Origin: Methanobacterium bryantii
GTDB lineage: Archaea > Methanobacteriota > Methanobacteria > Methanobacteriales > Methanobacteriaceae
Reading direction: 5' to 3'
Length of the DNA: 64,000 bases
Assembly: GCF_002287175.1 (NCBI RefSeq)
Contig: NZ_LMVM01000001.1
Coordinates: 496,001-560,000, forward strand
Shown here: piece after piece, positions 25,544 to 34,693 of the stretch
How the letters are laid out: the number at the start of each line of letters is the position of its first letter
Position numbering within the stretch: the stretch's first letter is position 1
Translations under genes and position numbers: made by a program
Notes under the pieces: model-generated
What the model saw: the letters and a program-made list of their open reading frames with translations, nothing else
Told to the model about the DNA's origin: nothing
Database searches by the model: none

Positions 25544-25798
25544 ATGAAGTACGATGCTGAAGTTAAAATAAGCCTTAAAAAAGGCATGTTAAATCCTGAA
25601 GCTTCAACCACACAGAGAGCTCTCGCTCTTTTAGGATATGAAGTTGAAGGAACTGCAACTATTAAAATAATTAAATTTACACTCGAAGAAGAAAATGAAA
25701 AACTTGCAATGGAAGAAGTGGACGATATGTGCCAGAGACTTCTCTGTAATCCTGTAATTCATGATTACGAAATTAATATAACTCCGAGTGATGCATAA
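25544..25798 (+). CDS. purS: Phosphoribosylformylglycinamidine synthase subunit PurS
   Basis: An 84-residue bridging subunit of the FGAM synthase complex, linking PurQ and PurL. The family pattern is AEVKISLKKGMLNPEASTTQRAL in parts, then LGYEVEG (about 30-36), and the end CQRLLCNPVIHDYEI. It is dimeric in known structures. GGTGATGAT precedes the ATG. It ends 43 bases before the purQ start. purL is not in the window. Confidence 0.95.
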   Translation: MKYDAEVKISLKKGMLNPEASTTQRALALLGYEVEGTATIKIIKFTLEEENEKLAMEEVDDMCQRLLCNPVIHDYEINITPSDA

Positions 25799-25841
25799 TA
25801 TTGGAACAGGTATTTATAAAAATAATATAAAGAGGAAAACA

Positions 25842-26498
25842 ATGAAAGTAGGAATTATACGCTTTCCAGGTTCAAACTGTGATAGAGATGTATTTCACGC
25901 TCTAAAAATTGCAGGAGGGGAACCTGATTACGTTTGGTGGAATCAAAAAGACTTATCTGATTTTGATGCAATTGTAATTCCTGGGGGCTTTTCTTATGGA
26001 GATTACCTGAGGGCTGGAGCAATAGCCTCAATAACTCCTGTTATAGAAGGTATAAAAGAAATAGTTAAAGAAGAAAAACCCGTCCTTGGAATTTGTAACG
26101 GAGCTCAAATACTGGCAGAAGTCGGTCTGGTACCCGGCATATTCACAAACAATGATAATGCTAAATTCATCTGCAAGCAGGTGGAATTAAAAGTTGCATC
26201 GACCCGAACTCCTTTTACAAGCATGTATAAAAAGAATGAAATAATTAACATGCCAATGGCACACGCTGAAGGCCGCTATTACAATGAGGAAATTGAAAAA
26301 CTTCACGATCAGGATCAAATCGTGCTGAAATTTGAAAGAGAAAATCCAAATGGGTCTATGGAAGCTATAACGGGAGTCTGTGATGAAACAGGGCTCATAT
26401 GTGCTGTGATGCCTCATCCAGAAAGGGCATCAGAAACGATTTTAGGTTCTTCAGACGGCCTTAAATTCTTTAAGGGAATAGTTAATTTTAAATCATAG
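25842..26498 (+). CDS. purQ: Phosphoribosylformylglycinamidine synthase subunit PurQ
   Basis: The glutaminase subunit, 218 residues, of class I amidotransferase fold. The start is KVGIIRFPGSNCDRDV. The nucleophile lies in VLGICNGAQ (Cys at about 85), and the His-Pro-Glu of the triad in MPHPERASE (about 193-201). It supplies ammonia to PurL. The AGAGGAAAAC site supports the ATG at 25842; the frame opens earlier (25788) without a site. The stop is followed at once by a hairpin (26498-26518). Confidence 0.96.
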   Translation: MKVGIIRFPGSNCDRDVFHALKIAGGEPDYVWWNQKDLSDFDAIVIPGGFSYGDYLRAGAIASITPVIEGIKEIVKEEKPVLGICNGAQILAEVGLVPGIFTNNDNAKFICKQVELKVASTRTPFTSMYKKNEIINMPMAHAEGRYYNEEIEKLHDQDQIVLKFERENPNGSMEAITGVCDETGLICAVMPHPERASETILGSSDGLKFFKGIVNFKS

Positions 26499-26518
26499 GA
26501 TAATTCATAGAATTATCC
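26498..26518 (+). terminator. Hairpin after purQ
   Basis: GGATAATTC and GAATTATCC form a perfect 9-bp stem with loop ATA, directly on the purQ stop codon. T-rich sequence follows. It probably ends or attenuates the purine transcript before cobA. Confidence 0.5.
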
Positions 26519-26554
26519 AATTATTAATTCTTTTATAATTTAAACGGTGAACAC

Positions 26555-27268
26555 ATGGTAGTTTATTTAGTAGGTGCGGGTCCAGGAGATCCCGAACTTA
26601 TCACTCTCAAAGCAGTAAACATGTTACAAAAAGCGGATGCTGTACTGTACGACAAACTTGCAAATGAGGAAATATTAAAATATGCAGAAGGCGCAAAACT
26701 GATATATGTAGGAAAACAAGCAGGGCATCATTACAAATCTCAAGATGAAATCAACAAGCTCCTTGTTGAAGAAGCAAAAGAAAATGATGTAGTTGTACGT
26801 CTTAAAGGTGGAGACCCTTTTGTATTTGGAAGAGGGGGCGAGGAAATTCTGGCCCTTGTAGAAGAAGGAATTGATTTTGAGTTAGTTCCAGGTGTAACTT
26901 CTGCTATAGGAGTACCCACAACAATAGGACTTCCAGTTACTCATAGAGGTGTTGCAACTTCGTTTACAGTTGTTACAGGTCATGAAGACCCAACAAAATG
27001 TAAGAAGCAGGTAGGATGGGACTTTAAAGCTGATACAATTGTAATACTTATGGGTATTGGAAATTTAGCTGAAAATACAGCTGAAATTATGAAACATAAG
27101 GATCCTGAAACTCCAGTTTGTGTAATTGAAAACGGCACAATGGAAGGCCAAAGGATAATAACAGGCACACTGGAAAACATAACTGAAAAGGATATTAAAC
27201 CTCCTGCTTTAGTGGTTATTGGAAATGTTGTCAATGTTTTTAAAGAAATGAATCAAATCAGTAACTGA
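26555..27268 (+). CDS. cobA: Uroporphyrinogen-III C-methyltransferase
   Basis: 237 residues. It methylates uroporphyrinogen III at C2 and C7 with S-adenosylmethionine to give precorrin-2, on the route to cobamides, F430 and sirohaem. Typical motifs: VYLVGAGPGDPELITLKA (about 3-20), DKLANEEIL, GGDPFVFGRGGEE (about 88-100), PGVTSAIGVP, and THRGVATSFTVVTGH in parts. It is a single methyltransferase domain, without the CysG extension. GGTGAAC precedes the ATG. hemD follows after 20 bases. Confidence 0.95.
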   Translation: MVVYLVGAGPGDPELITLKAVNMLQKADAVLYDKLANEEILKYAEGAKLIYVGKQAGHHYKSQDEINKLLVEEAKENDVVVRLKGGDPFVFGRGGEEILALVEEGIDFELVPGVTSAIGVPTTIGLPVTHRGVATSFTVVTGHEDPTKCKKQVGWDFKADTIVILMGIGNLAENTAEIMKHKDPETPVCVIENGTMEGQRIITGTLENITEKDIKPPALVVIGNVVNVFKEMNQISN

Positions 27269-27288
27269 TCTATTAAGAAGGCAATATC

Positions 27289-28065
27289 ATGAAGGGATTA
27301 GAAGGTAAAAAAATTGTTATAACAAGACCTGCTGAAAGGGCTAAAGACTCAGTTGAAATGGTAAAATCTTATGGAGCAGTTCCAATTGTAACTCCTACAA
27401 TTGAACTAAAAGATTCCAAGCCGGAAGAAGTGATAAAATTATGTAATATGATAAATGAACTTGACTGGCTCATATTCACGTCTCCAAGGGCTATAAAATC
27501 ATTTTTTAAACACTGCAGTCTTGAAGGTGCTGAAAATTTAAAGATCGCGACTATAGGTCCTAAAACTGAAGAGGTTTTAAACGAATACAATGTAAAAGCG
27601 GATCTTATCCCTGATAATTATACTGCAGAAGGACTTCTGGAAGCATTTGAAAAATTTGATGTTAAAGGCATGAAAATGGGGCTTCCAAGGACCATGGTTG
27701 CAAGATACACACTTCCACATGGGCTTGAGGACAGAGGGGCGCAGGTTTTCCTTGCAGACGCATATAAGTCAGAGATGCCTGATGATAAATCAAAGATTTA
27801 TGAGCTTATAGATGACATATTGAATAAAGATATAGATGTTGTAATGTTTACAAGCCCTTTAACAGTTAAAAATCTTATTAAAATTGCTAAAGAGGAAGAC
27901 AAGGCAGAAATTTTAGATATATTCAGGAATAATGAAGTTTTAGTTGCAGCAATTGGCCCTATAACCAAAAAGGTGCTGGATGCATATAAAATTAATCCCA
28001 TAATGCCTGAAGTGTACACATTTAAAAATATGCTGGATAAACTGGTAGATGTGATGAATGATTAA
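27289..28065 (+). CDS. hemD: Uroporphyrinogen-III synthase
   Basis: 258 residues. It cyclises hydroxymethylbilane to uroporphyrinogen III, the substrate of the CobA encoded upstream. Sequence is loosely conserved in this family, but the two-domain pattern is visible: KIVITRPAERAKDSVEM (about 7-23), WLIFTSPRAIKSFF (about 61-74), KIATIGPKTEEVL, and the second-domain VVMFTSPLTVKNLI (about 184-197). The cobA-hemD-srp19 genes are tightly spaced and likely one transcript. Confidence 0.93.
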   Translation: MKGLEGKKIVITRPAERAKDSVEMVKSYGAVPIVTPTIELKDSKPEEVIKLCNMINELDWLIFTSPRAIKSFFKHCSLEGAENLKIATIGPKTEEVLNEYNVKADLIPDNYTAEGLLEAFEKFDVKGMKMGLPRTMVARYTLPHGLEDRGAQVFLADAYKSEMPDDKSKIYELIDDILNKDIDVVMFTSPLTVKNLIKIAKEEDKAEILDIFRNNEVLVAAIGPITKKVLDAYKINPIMPEVYTFKNMLDKLVDVMND

Positions 28066-28083
28066 ATCCAAGTGGGGAAACTG

Positions 28084-28356
28084 ATGAGAACAATAATATG
28101 GCCGGCTTATATTGATTCGGAGAGGACAAAAAAAGATGGAAGACGTATTTCTAAAGAAGATGCAGTATCTGCTCCAAAAATAAGGGAAATTAACAAAGCT
28201 GCACAGAAACTCCATCTTAACCCTGAAGTTGAAAAATATAAATCTTATTCTAGATCATGGTGGGAATCATCTGGTAGAGTGATTGTAGATAAGAGCAACA
28301 CTAAAAAAGAAACACTGATTAAAATAAGTAACATGATAAAGGGAATGAGGTCTTAA
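28084..28356 (+). CDS. srp19: Signal recognition particle 19 kDa protein
   Basis: A 90-residue archaeal SRP19. It binds the tips of helices 6 and 8 of 7S RNA and helps SRP54 bind. The start MRTIIWPAYIDSERTKKDGR is characteristic, with the KDAVSAP-like segment and the basic end. The ATG at 28084 follows GGGGAAACTG; a GTG at 28072 is in frame but lacks a site. It lies seven bases after hemD ends (counted from the GTG) and is likely co-transcribed with it. SRP RNA is not in the window. Confidence 0.94.
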   Translation: MRTIIWPAYIDSERTKKDGRRISKEDAVSAPKIREINKAAQKLHLNPEVEKYKSYSRSWWESSGRVIVDKSNTKKETLIKISNMIKGMRS

Positions 28357-28487
28357 TTAATATTTTAATGAAGTTAAGACATATAATTTCATAATTTAAG
28401 TTTAGTTTATAATTTTTAATTTCATTTGTTTTTAATTATATGCGATTGAATATGATAAATTAAATTTTCACTGGAGCTAAAAACGAA

Positions 28488-29897
28488 ATGGAAATCAATA
28501 AACAGGATCAAATGAACCTTGCGTTTTCAAAGGCTCATGAAATGGTCCAGAATGCTGAAGATATCAAGATATACAGCCACATTGACTGCGATGGAATAAC
28601 CGCAGGTGCAATATTATCTTCCATGCTTGATAATCTAGAGAAAGACCATGAAGTTGAATTCGTGACTCTGGATAAAATAGATGGCCTTGAACTTGAGAAT
28701 GAACTTACCATATTTTCGGATTTGGGCTCTGGACAAAATGTGGACAAATTAGGAAATGGTTCATCTAATGTACTTATTTTAGACCACCACCCTCCTTTAA
28801 GGCCAATGGGTTTTGACAACCATGTGTCGGGTCAGTTCCTGGAATTAAACTGCCATTACTATGGTATAGATGGATCACATGATGTTTCAGGTGGTGGAAT
28901 GTCATATTTGCTTGCACATACATTTGGATTTGATGATCTAAGCTGGTTAGGTGTCTTAAGTGCAGTAGGAGATATGCAAAACAGCATGTCTGGAAAATTA
29001 GTGGGCTTAAATAAGGAAATTCTTGCAGCAAGTATTCAAAATAAACTTATAGCTACAAATAATGATCTTTCTATCTATGGAAGGCAGACAAGGCCAATAT
29101 TTGTAGCTCTTTCATATTTTGGGGATGTTAAACTCCCTATAACAAATAGTAGGACTGAATGTATCCATATGTTGAATAAACTTGATATTCCAACTAAAAA
29201 TGGTAAAAGAGCAAGAGTTTTATGTGATTTAACTCAGGAAGAAAAAGGCAAAATATTTTCAGAGTTAGTCCGGATGTTAAGTAAGGAAGTGCCTCAAAGG
29301 TACATAAAACATGTTCCAAAACTTGTTGCTGGAGAGTCTTATGACTTTTTAGGGGAGCAAAAGTATTCTCCACTTAGGGATGCCAGTGAATTTTCAACTG
29401 CAGTTAATGCTTGCAGCCGCCATAAACATCCAGAAATTGCACTCAATGTCCTGAAAGGCGATAGAAGCCTTGCACTGGACGAGATGGATCAGCTTGCGCT
29501 TGAGCACAGGAGGTATCTTGCTCAAAAAATGGAATGGGTAACGGAAGAAGACAGGATTATTTCTTTAGAAAACCTGCAGTATTTTGAGGGCAGCGAAATA
29601 AAAAGTGAAGTAATTGGGACTGTTGCTGGAATGATTTTAAGCTATGGTGACTGGAGAAAACCAATAATCGGATTTACTCCTGTTGGGGAAGATTCTGAAG
29701 GAATAAAAGTATCACTGCGTTGTTCACGTCTTTTAGCTTATGATGGAATACATTTTGGAAATATAATAAGAAAGGTGGCAGCTAAAGTCGGTGGAAACGG
29801 CGGTGGACACTCTGTTGCATGTGGGGCATATATTCCTGAAGAAAATATGGATAAATTCCTTAATGTATTTGATGAATATTTAACTGGTAAAATTTAA
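28488..29897 (+). CDS. DHH-family RecJ-like single-strand nuclease
   Basis: 469 residues. The N-terminal DHH domain has HIDCDGITAGAIL (31-43), LILDHHPPL (about 94-102) and GDMQNS, with the metal-binding Asp and His residues present. The C-terminal DHHA1 domain ends with GGNGGGHSVACGAYI (about 437-451). This matches the archaeal RecJ/GAN group that associates with GINS and the CMG helicase, or trims nucleic acid ends. Which of the archaeal paralogues it is cannot be told here. GGAG lies 11 bases before the ATG. It follows srp19 by 131 bases. Confidence 0.9.
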   Translation: MEINKQDQMNLAFSKAHEMVQNAEDIKIYSHIDCDGITAGAILSSMLDNLEKDHEVEFVTLDKIDGLELENELTIFSDLGSGQNVDKLGNGSSNVLILDHHPPLRPMGFDNHVSGQFLELNCHYYGIDGSHDVSGGGMSYLLAHTFGFDDLSWLGVLSAVGDMQNSMSGKLVGLNKEILAASIQNKLIATNNDLSIYGRQTRPIFVALSYFGDVKLPITNSRTECIHMLNKLDIPTKNGKRARVLCDLTQEEKGKIFSELVRMLSKEVPQRYIKHVPKLVAGESYDFLGEQKYSPLRDASEFSTAVNACSRHKHPEIALNVLKGDRSLALDEMDQLALEHRRYLAQKMEWVTEEDRIISLENLQYFEGSEIKSEVIGTVAGMILSYGDWRKPIIGFTPVGEDSEGIKVSLRCSRLLAYDGIHFGNIIRKVAAKVGGNGGGHSVACGAYIPEENMDKFLNVFDEYLTGKI

Positions 29898-30115
29898 TTT
29901 CAATTAAATATTTTTTTCTTTAAAGTTGGTATATGTACCATTTTTAATTTTTCATAATTTAATTTAATAAAAAATCTTGCCCTTGCCTTAAATGCTGTAA
30001 AAAATATAAATGAATCCTATAATTTGTAAAATGCACCATTGGCATGATAAAATAAAATAAATTTCTTTGATACTGATAGAAATATTAAAATACTTTTTTT
30101 CGTATAAATATTACT

Positions 30116-30443
30116 ATGAATAAAGCATTCCCTAAATTTGAAAAATTTATTTTAAATTATATTAATGAAATGGGAAAAACTTCCGGTGGTTTTATTAGCA
30201 TTGTTAATTCAGATACCATTGAAGATGGTAATCCAAAGATAATCGGGCAAACTGCAGAAAGCATCAGATATTCTGGAGGTTAGGCTTGAAGATATAGATT
30301 TTCAACCATATGAATATGAAAAAGGTAAGACAAAAACCTGATTAAATGAAACCCTAAATACACTTCGCGAAATGGTAAAAGAAATGGAACATGATATCTC
30401 AAGAATCAAAAGAATGTCACTGGTATATAATAACTATAACTAG
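30116..30443 (+). pseudogene. Small gene broken by two frameshifts
   Basis: Frame 1 starts at ATG 30116 (MNKAFPKFEKFILNYINEMG, then KTSGGFISIVNSD) and should stop near 30280. The sense continues in a second frame as ASDILEVRLEDIDF, which stops near 30340, and then in a third as LNETLNTLREMVKEMEHD and ISRIKRMSL, ending at TAG 30441-30443. Together they would make a protein of about 108 residues. Single-base changes explain both breaks. The family is not recognised. The flanks (29898-30115 and 30444-30547) show nothing else. Confidence 0.45.
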
Positions 30444-30547
30444 GATATCATCTCTAGCTTATTCAACCATATTGAAATCTATTTGGCAGAAACATCTAGT
30501 TGAAATATATTTTTAATGTAAAATGGTAAGATTAAAGGTAGATTTAA

Positions 30548-30991
30548 ATGTATAAAAAAATATTGTTACCCACAGATGGTTCACAGCCTGCTCTTAAAGC
30601 TGCAGAACAGGCTATATGGATTGCAGGTAAAAGTAATGCAGAACTTTTAGCATTATATGTAATTGATAATTCTTTATTTATGGGATTACCAACTGAAAAA
30701 GCAATAACGAGGGTTAAAGAAATGCTTGAAGATGAAGGGAGGAAGTCCTTTGATGCCCTCATTGATATGTCATTAAAATGCAAAGAAGAACTTAATACTG
30801 AAATAAAATTAGTTTTTATGACCAAGGAAGGTCGTCCCGCCCGTACAATTCGTAAAACAATTGAGGAGGAAGGAATTGATCTTGTTGTTATGGGGACTTC
30901 TGGAAAACATGGTATGGACAGATTTCTACTTGGAAGCGTTGCAGAAAAAGTAGTAAGAACTGCATCATCGCCGGTATTAGTAGTACGGTAA
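30548..30991 (+). CDS. Universal stress protein (UspA family)
   Basis: 147 residues, one Usp domain. The N-terminal strand is YKKILLPTDGS; the nucleotide-binding signature is VVMGTSGKHGMDRFLLGSVAEKV in parts (about 116-138), with the G-2x-G-9x-G-S pattern of ATP-binding Usp proteins; the end is PVLVVR. A close paralogue of the same length lies at 39459-39902 on the other strand. The exact role is unknown; such proteins are usually stress-induced dimers. AAAGGTAGATTTAA precedes the ATG. Confidence 0.93.
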   Translation: MYKKILLPTDGSQPALKAAEQAIWIAGKSNAELLALYVIDNSLFMGLPTEKAITRVKEMLEDEGRKSFDALIDMSLKCKEELNTEIKLVFMTKEGRPARTIRKTIEEEGIDLVVMGTSGKHGMDRFLLGSVAEKVVRTASSPVLVVR

Positions 30992-31277
30992 AACATATTT
31001 AAGAAATAATGGAAATACTATACTGTGGACTATTTTATATGAGGTACTTTAGACTTTTAACTTATTAAATTTAAATAATATTTAGCATAATACTTATTTA
31101 TAAACAATACATTTAACGTTTGGTTATTCATGACAAACACAAGGCCCTATTTAATAAATTAGTTATATGATAATATCTTATATTCTACTTGAGAATATTT
31201 CCATGATAGATTTTAATAAGTTAGTCTTTACTATTTCAGTTCAATTTAAATCTTTAAATTAATAAATTGGTGAATAA

Positions 31278-32063
31278 ATGAAAGTTTTCAAGAAAAAAGG
31301 AGAACTCACAAGGTTTCAGATTCTTGCAGAGATAGCCAAGCAGCAGCCCCACCTGAGGCAAAAGGACATAGCTGAAAAACTTGGAATAACTATTCAAGCA
31401 GTCTCTGAAAACATTAAAAGTTTAACTGACGATGGTTTTGTAGAAATAAGAGAGGGGACTGCAAGGTATAACATTACAAAGAGGGGAATTGAAAAGGTCA
31501 AAAAAGAAGCCACCGACCTCAGGAAGTATGCTGATGAAGTGGTAGAGACCATGAATACCTACAAGTCCATATGGCCGGCAATAGCAGAAGAAGAACTTAA
31601 AACCGGCGAGAATGTTTGGCTTAAAATGAAAGAAGGTGTTTTATACGCTACAAAAGAGGAGACACCCGCATCTGCAGAAGTGCTCAATGATGCTGCTCCT
31701 GGAGAAGACGTCGCTTTAACTAAATTAAATGGTACCATTGAACTTAAAAAAGGTACTGTAACTATAATAGAACTTCCTACCATAAACCAGGGAGGTTCAA
31801 GGGCTTCTAACACAGATAAAATCAGCGAAATTTATGAAAAAGGTTTTGACAAAGTAGGTATAATGGGGACAATTTCAAGGGCAGTTATAGAAAAAGTTGG
31901 AATTACTCCTGATTTTGAATTTGCAACTCCTCAAGCTACCATCGCTGCATCAAAAAGAGGTTTAAACGTGCTTGTTTTTGCAGTTGGTAAAATGACAAGG
32001 AGCATAACAAAAAAGCTGGATGAAGAGGGGATTAAGTATACTATCGAGGATTTTAAGAAATGA
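31278..32063 (+). CDS. Winged-helix regulator conserved in methanogens
   Basis: 261 residues. The N-terminal winged helix-turn-helix (about 10-75) has QKDIAEKLGITIQAVSENIK in parts and the wing GTARYNITKRGIEKVKKEA. A linker with a short coil follows (about 75-100). The remaining 150 residues form a sensor-like domain with GENVWLKMKEGVLYA and GGSRASNTDKISEIYEKGFDKVGIMG in parts, probably ligand-binding. The family is found in methanogens and is annotated as MarR-like. Target and ligand are unknown. GGTGAATAA precedes the ATG. Its upstream gap (30992-31277) may hold its own operator. Confidence 0.75.
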   Translation: MKVFKKKGELTRFQILAEIAKQQPHLRQKDIAEKLGITIQAVSENIKSLTDDGFVEIREGTARYNITKRGIEKVKKEATDLRKYADEVVETMNTYKSIWPAIAEEELKTGENVWLKMKEGVLYATKEETPASAEVLNDAAPGEDVALTKLNGTIELKKGTVTIIELPTINQGGSRASNTDKISEIYEKGFDKVGIMGTISRAVIEKVGITPDFEFATPQATIAASKRGLNVLVFAVGKMTRSITKKLDEEGIKYTIEDFKK

Positions 32064-32173
32064 TCTAGGTCACAGGGTCTGATTTATCCTTTTGATTATT
32101 TACTCTTTTTTAAGCCAGTTTAAATTAATATTACATTCTAAAAATTTAATATTAAATAGGATATAACTTTAAT

Positions 32174-32257
32174 ATGGACTGGGTTCTGATCTATGTCATC
32201 TTAAGAATACTGATTATAGTGCTTATTTTGATTATAGTATTTAGAAAACTGGTTTAA
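32174..32257 (+). CDS. Possible 27-residue hydrophobic peptide
   Basis: An open frame of 27 codons, MDWVLIYVILRILIIVLILI then IVFRKLV. It is almost wholly hydrophobic with a basic end, like a single-span membrane peptide. An AGGAT lies about ten bases upstream, a weak site. It sits between two converging genes. It could be chance in AT-rich DNA; conservation would decide. Confidence 0.2.
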   Translation: MDWVLIYVILRILIIVLILIIVFRKLV

Positions 32258-32270
32258 AGTCCTGCATATC

Positions 32271-33143
32271 TCATAAAAATTTCAACCCGCTGTGGTTGAG
32301 TTTTGCAACCACCGCATTTTCAATACTTGTATCTGGACTTTCAGAAATTGCAAAAGCTGTATTTCCTAACATGGCCATGGACGCACCTATTGTTTCTTCT
32401 TCAAGTATAACTACAGCTTCTAAAACTTCACTGCTCATAAGCATGGTTTTTTCAGCGAATTTCCGGGATAATTTCATTAAATTTTCAGGTTTTGGATCAC
32501 TCGTAAGCTTAAATAACAGGTCTCTTCCGGTTGAGTTAATCCTTTCTTTATGGACCGGGTCTTCGATGATGTCTCCTGTATTTATTTCTCCAAAACATTT
32601 TGAAATAACATAAAGGTCTTCAGACTGATTTAAGAGTAATTTATCTGTTACTCCAATTCCAGGCGCGCCTTCTTTGAGCCTTAAAACAAGCCCTCCAGAT
32701 AGGGCCCCTATAACATCACCTAAACCACTTTTCATTTCTACCTCTGCAAGGTGGGCAATTTGCGCGGCTTTATTAAATGTTAATGGCAAATCAAGAATTT
32801 TTGAAATTCCTAGAGATGCTCCAAGAGCAAATGATGCCGAGGTCCCAAATCCTGCCCCAATGGGCACATCCACATCGTGAGTGATTACTATTTTTTTGTT
32901 ATCTAAATTATAATCTCTTTTAATGATCTCTATGGTTTTTTCAGTTATCGTAGCATTTCGCACGTCAATTTTCCCATTTATTTTTATTTGTACTCCATTT
33001 CCATCACTTATTTCTGTTTTTGTTATAACTCCTTTGTCCATAACAACTCCCGCACCGCGGGACCCTTTTTTAATGGGATTATCATTATCTCGTATCTCAA
33101 AAAAGCCTGTAATATGAGATGGAACAAATATTGAACAATTCAT
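32271..33143 (-). CDS. Pantoate kinase (archaeal CoA pathway)
   Basis: A GHMP kinase of 290 residues. It phosphorylates pantoate to 4-phosphopantoate in the archaeal route to CoA. The start IFVPSHITGFFEI (about 5-17) and the ATP loop VPIGAGFGTSASFALGASLG (about 92-111) are typical of the archaeal family. The second conserved block (KSGLGDVIGALSGG) lies at about 138-151. The partner phosphopantothenate synthetase is not in the window. GGGTG lies six bases before the ATG. It converges on the small hydrophobic frame at 32174. Confidence 0.88.
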   Translation of the reverse strand: MNCSIFVPSHITGFFEIRDNDNPIKKGSRGAGVVMDKGVITKTEISDGNGVQIKINGKIDVRNATITEKTIEIIKRDYNLDNKKIVITHDVDVPIGAGFGTSASFALGASLGISKILDLPLTFNKAAQIAHLAEVEMKSGLGDVIGALSGGLVLRLKEGAPGIGVTDKLLLNQSEDLYVISKCFGEINTGDIIEDPVHKERINSTGRDLLFKLTSDPKPENLMKLSRKFAEKTMLMSSEVLEAVVILEEETIGASMAMLGNTAFAISESPDTSIENAVVAKLNHSGLKFL

Positions 33144-33421
33144 TTTAACACCCTTTAGATAAAAACGATTTAATTTTAATATTAAAGTTATTATTTTATT
33201 GATTTTAAAATAATGAAATCAGTGAAGTCTAAGATTTCATTTACGTGATTATCAAATATTGAAGTTGATCATGATTATCATTTTTTTTTAAATCGATAAA
33301 ATCTTAAATTTTTATTTTATCACTATATTTTAATAGGCTGTTTGACAATAAAAAGATAAGGAAAATTTCAATATTAAAACAATTATAATTCAAATTTAAA
33401 TATCATCTGGGAGGGAATTAT

Positions 33422-34090
33422 ATAAATAAAAGAATAGACCTTCACATGCACAGTATATTCAGCGATGGGGAACTTTTACCGTCTGAAATAGCAAGAAGAG
33501 CACATGTATTGGATCATGAAGCAATTGCAATAACTGATCACGTTGATGCGTCTAACATTGATTGTGTTAGGCGGATAAGAGATGTAATATTAGATATAAG
33601 AGAAAACTGGGACATAGAAGTCATTCCAGGGGCTGAAATAACCCATGCTCCTGCTGAAATTATAGGCAAACTTGCAAACAAGGCCAAAAAATTAGGGGCG
33701 GAAATAATAGTTGTCCACGGGGAAACCCTGATGGAGCCTGTAGTGGAAGGAACTAACTGGGCTGCAGTAAACTGCCCGGACGTGGATATACTGGCACACC
33801 CCGGATTAATAACTCCGGAAGAAGCTCAAACTGCAAAAGATAACAACATTGCACTTGAGATAAGCGCGAGGAGAGGGCATGCCCTTTCAAACGGGCACGT
33901 GGCCAAAGTAGCTATGGAAGTGGGGGCTAACCTTGTTGTAGATACAGATACCCACGCGCCTGAAGATATTATCTCTTATGAAACTGCTTATAATATAGCG
34001 AAGGGTGCGGGACTGCCTGAAAAGGAGATTTTACGGGCACTGCGGGATAACCCTCTGGAGATTTTAAGGAATAAGGGTATAGTTGAGTGA
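33422..34090 (+). CDS. PHP-domain phosphoesterase, apparent ATA start
   Basis: 222 residues from 33422. The metal-binding HxH is in IDLHMHSIFSDGEL; others follow in AIAITDHVDAS, PGAEITH, VVHGE, LAHPGLIT and DTDTHAPED. This is the histidinol-phosphatase/PHP superfamily; the exact substrate is unknown. The first ATG (33446) lies inside the HxH motif and would lose a metal ligand. The in-frame upstream codon ATA at 33422 has GGAGG seven bases before it and would give INKRIDLHMHS, the normal family start. No ATG, GTG or TTG is in frame before the stop at 33386. The ATA start is inferred and could also be a base error. Confidence 0.85.
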   Translation: MNKRIDLHMHSIFSDGELLPSEIARRAHVLDHEAIAITDHVDASNIDCVRRIRDVILDIRENWDIEVIPGAEITHAPAEIIGKLANKAKKLGAEIIVVHGETLMEPVVEGTNWAAVNCPDVDILAHPGLITPEEAQTAKDNNIALEISARRGHALSNGHVAKVAMEVGANLVVDTDTHAPEDIISYETAYNIAKGAGLPEKEILRALRDNPLEILRNKGIVE

Positions 34091-34639
34091 ATTTTAATTT
34101 CTTTCTTTTTTTTAAATGCCTCAAAAACTCCCCTTTAACTGGAACATTGACCTATTTTTAACAAGAGTAATATTATAATATATAGAGTTCATAAAGTTTT
34201 TTTTCTTAAATTTTATTAGTGTACTGGAAATCTTTAAATGTTTTCATAATAGTTGATAAAAATTAAAATAAAATTGAATTTATAATGATCTCTCTAATCT
34301 AAATTAAAATATATAACAAATGGAAATAGTTTCAAAATTGGAATAAAGTAGATATTTAGATATTAACTGTTTGAAGATATGCAATTGTACTAGTTAAAAA
34401 TTGTTGAGTATACTCAAATCTTTGGAACTCCTTAAGTTGGGAAAATGGAATTATAGTGCATATTATTTGAAAAACAAGTATTATTACAAAAAATATTGGT
34501 TTTACCAAGCATTACAATAAATTTACTCTAGTTGAAGGATATGTAAGTAAATAATTAGAATCAGCTCCAAGAAACGTTACATGATGTTTGAGGACATAGT
34601 TGGTCGTAGTAACAAAAGAATAAGATATAAACCACTAAA
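34091..34639. other. Intergenic stretch, no firm gene
   Basis: About 550 AT-rich bases. A T-rich run just after the PHP stop codon probably ends its transcript. A short aromatic-rich open stretch (WNYSAYYLKNKYYYKKYWFY, near 34450) ends in a stop and lacks a start; I do not count it as a gene. Confidence 0.4.
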
Positions 34640-34693
34640 TAAAAAAGATAAAAAAAGGATGGAAATAGATTTTTTCACGTTTTTCCTATTTCC
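34640..34693 (-). terminator. Hairpin and T-run after the DUF11 adhesin
   Basis: On the minus strand, GGAAATAG at 34693-34686 and CTATTTCC at 34668-34661 form a perfect 8-bp stem directly after the stop codon. A T-rich run (TTTTTTTATC then TTTTTT) follows. The form fits an intrinsic terminator. Confidence 0.6.

Noticed and set aside
30544..30996. A 150-codon minus-strand frame over the first stress protein
   Set aside because: It mirrors the stress protein exactly in antisense; the plus-strand protein has clear family motifs.
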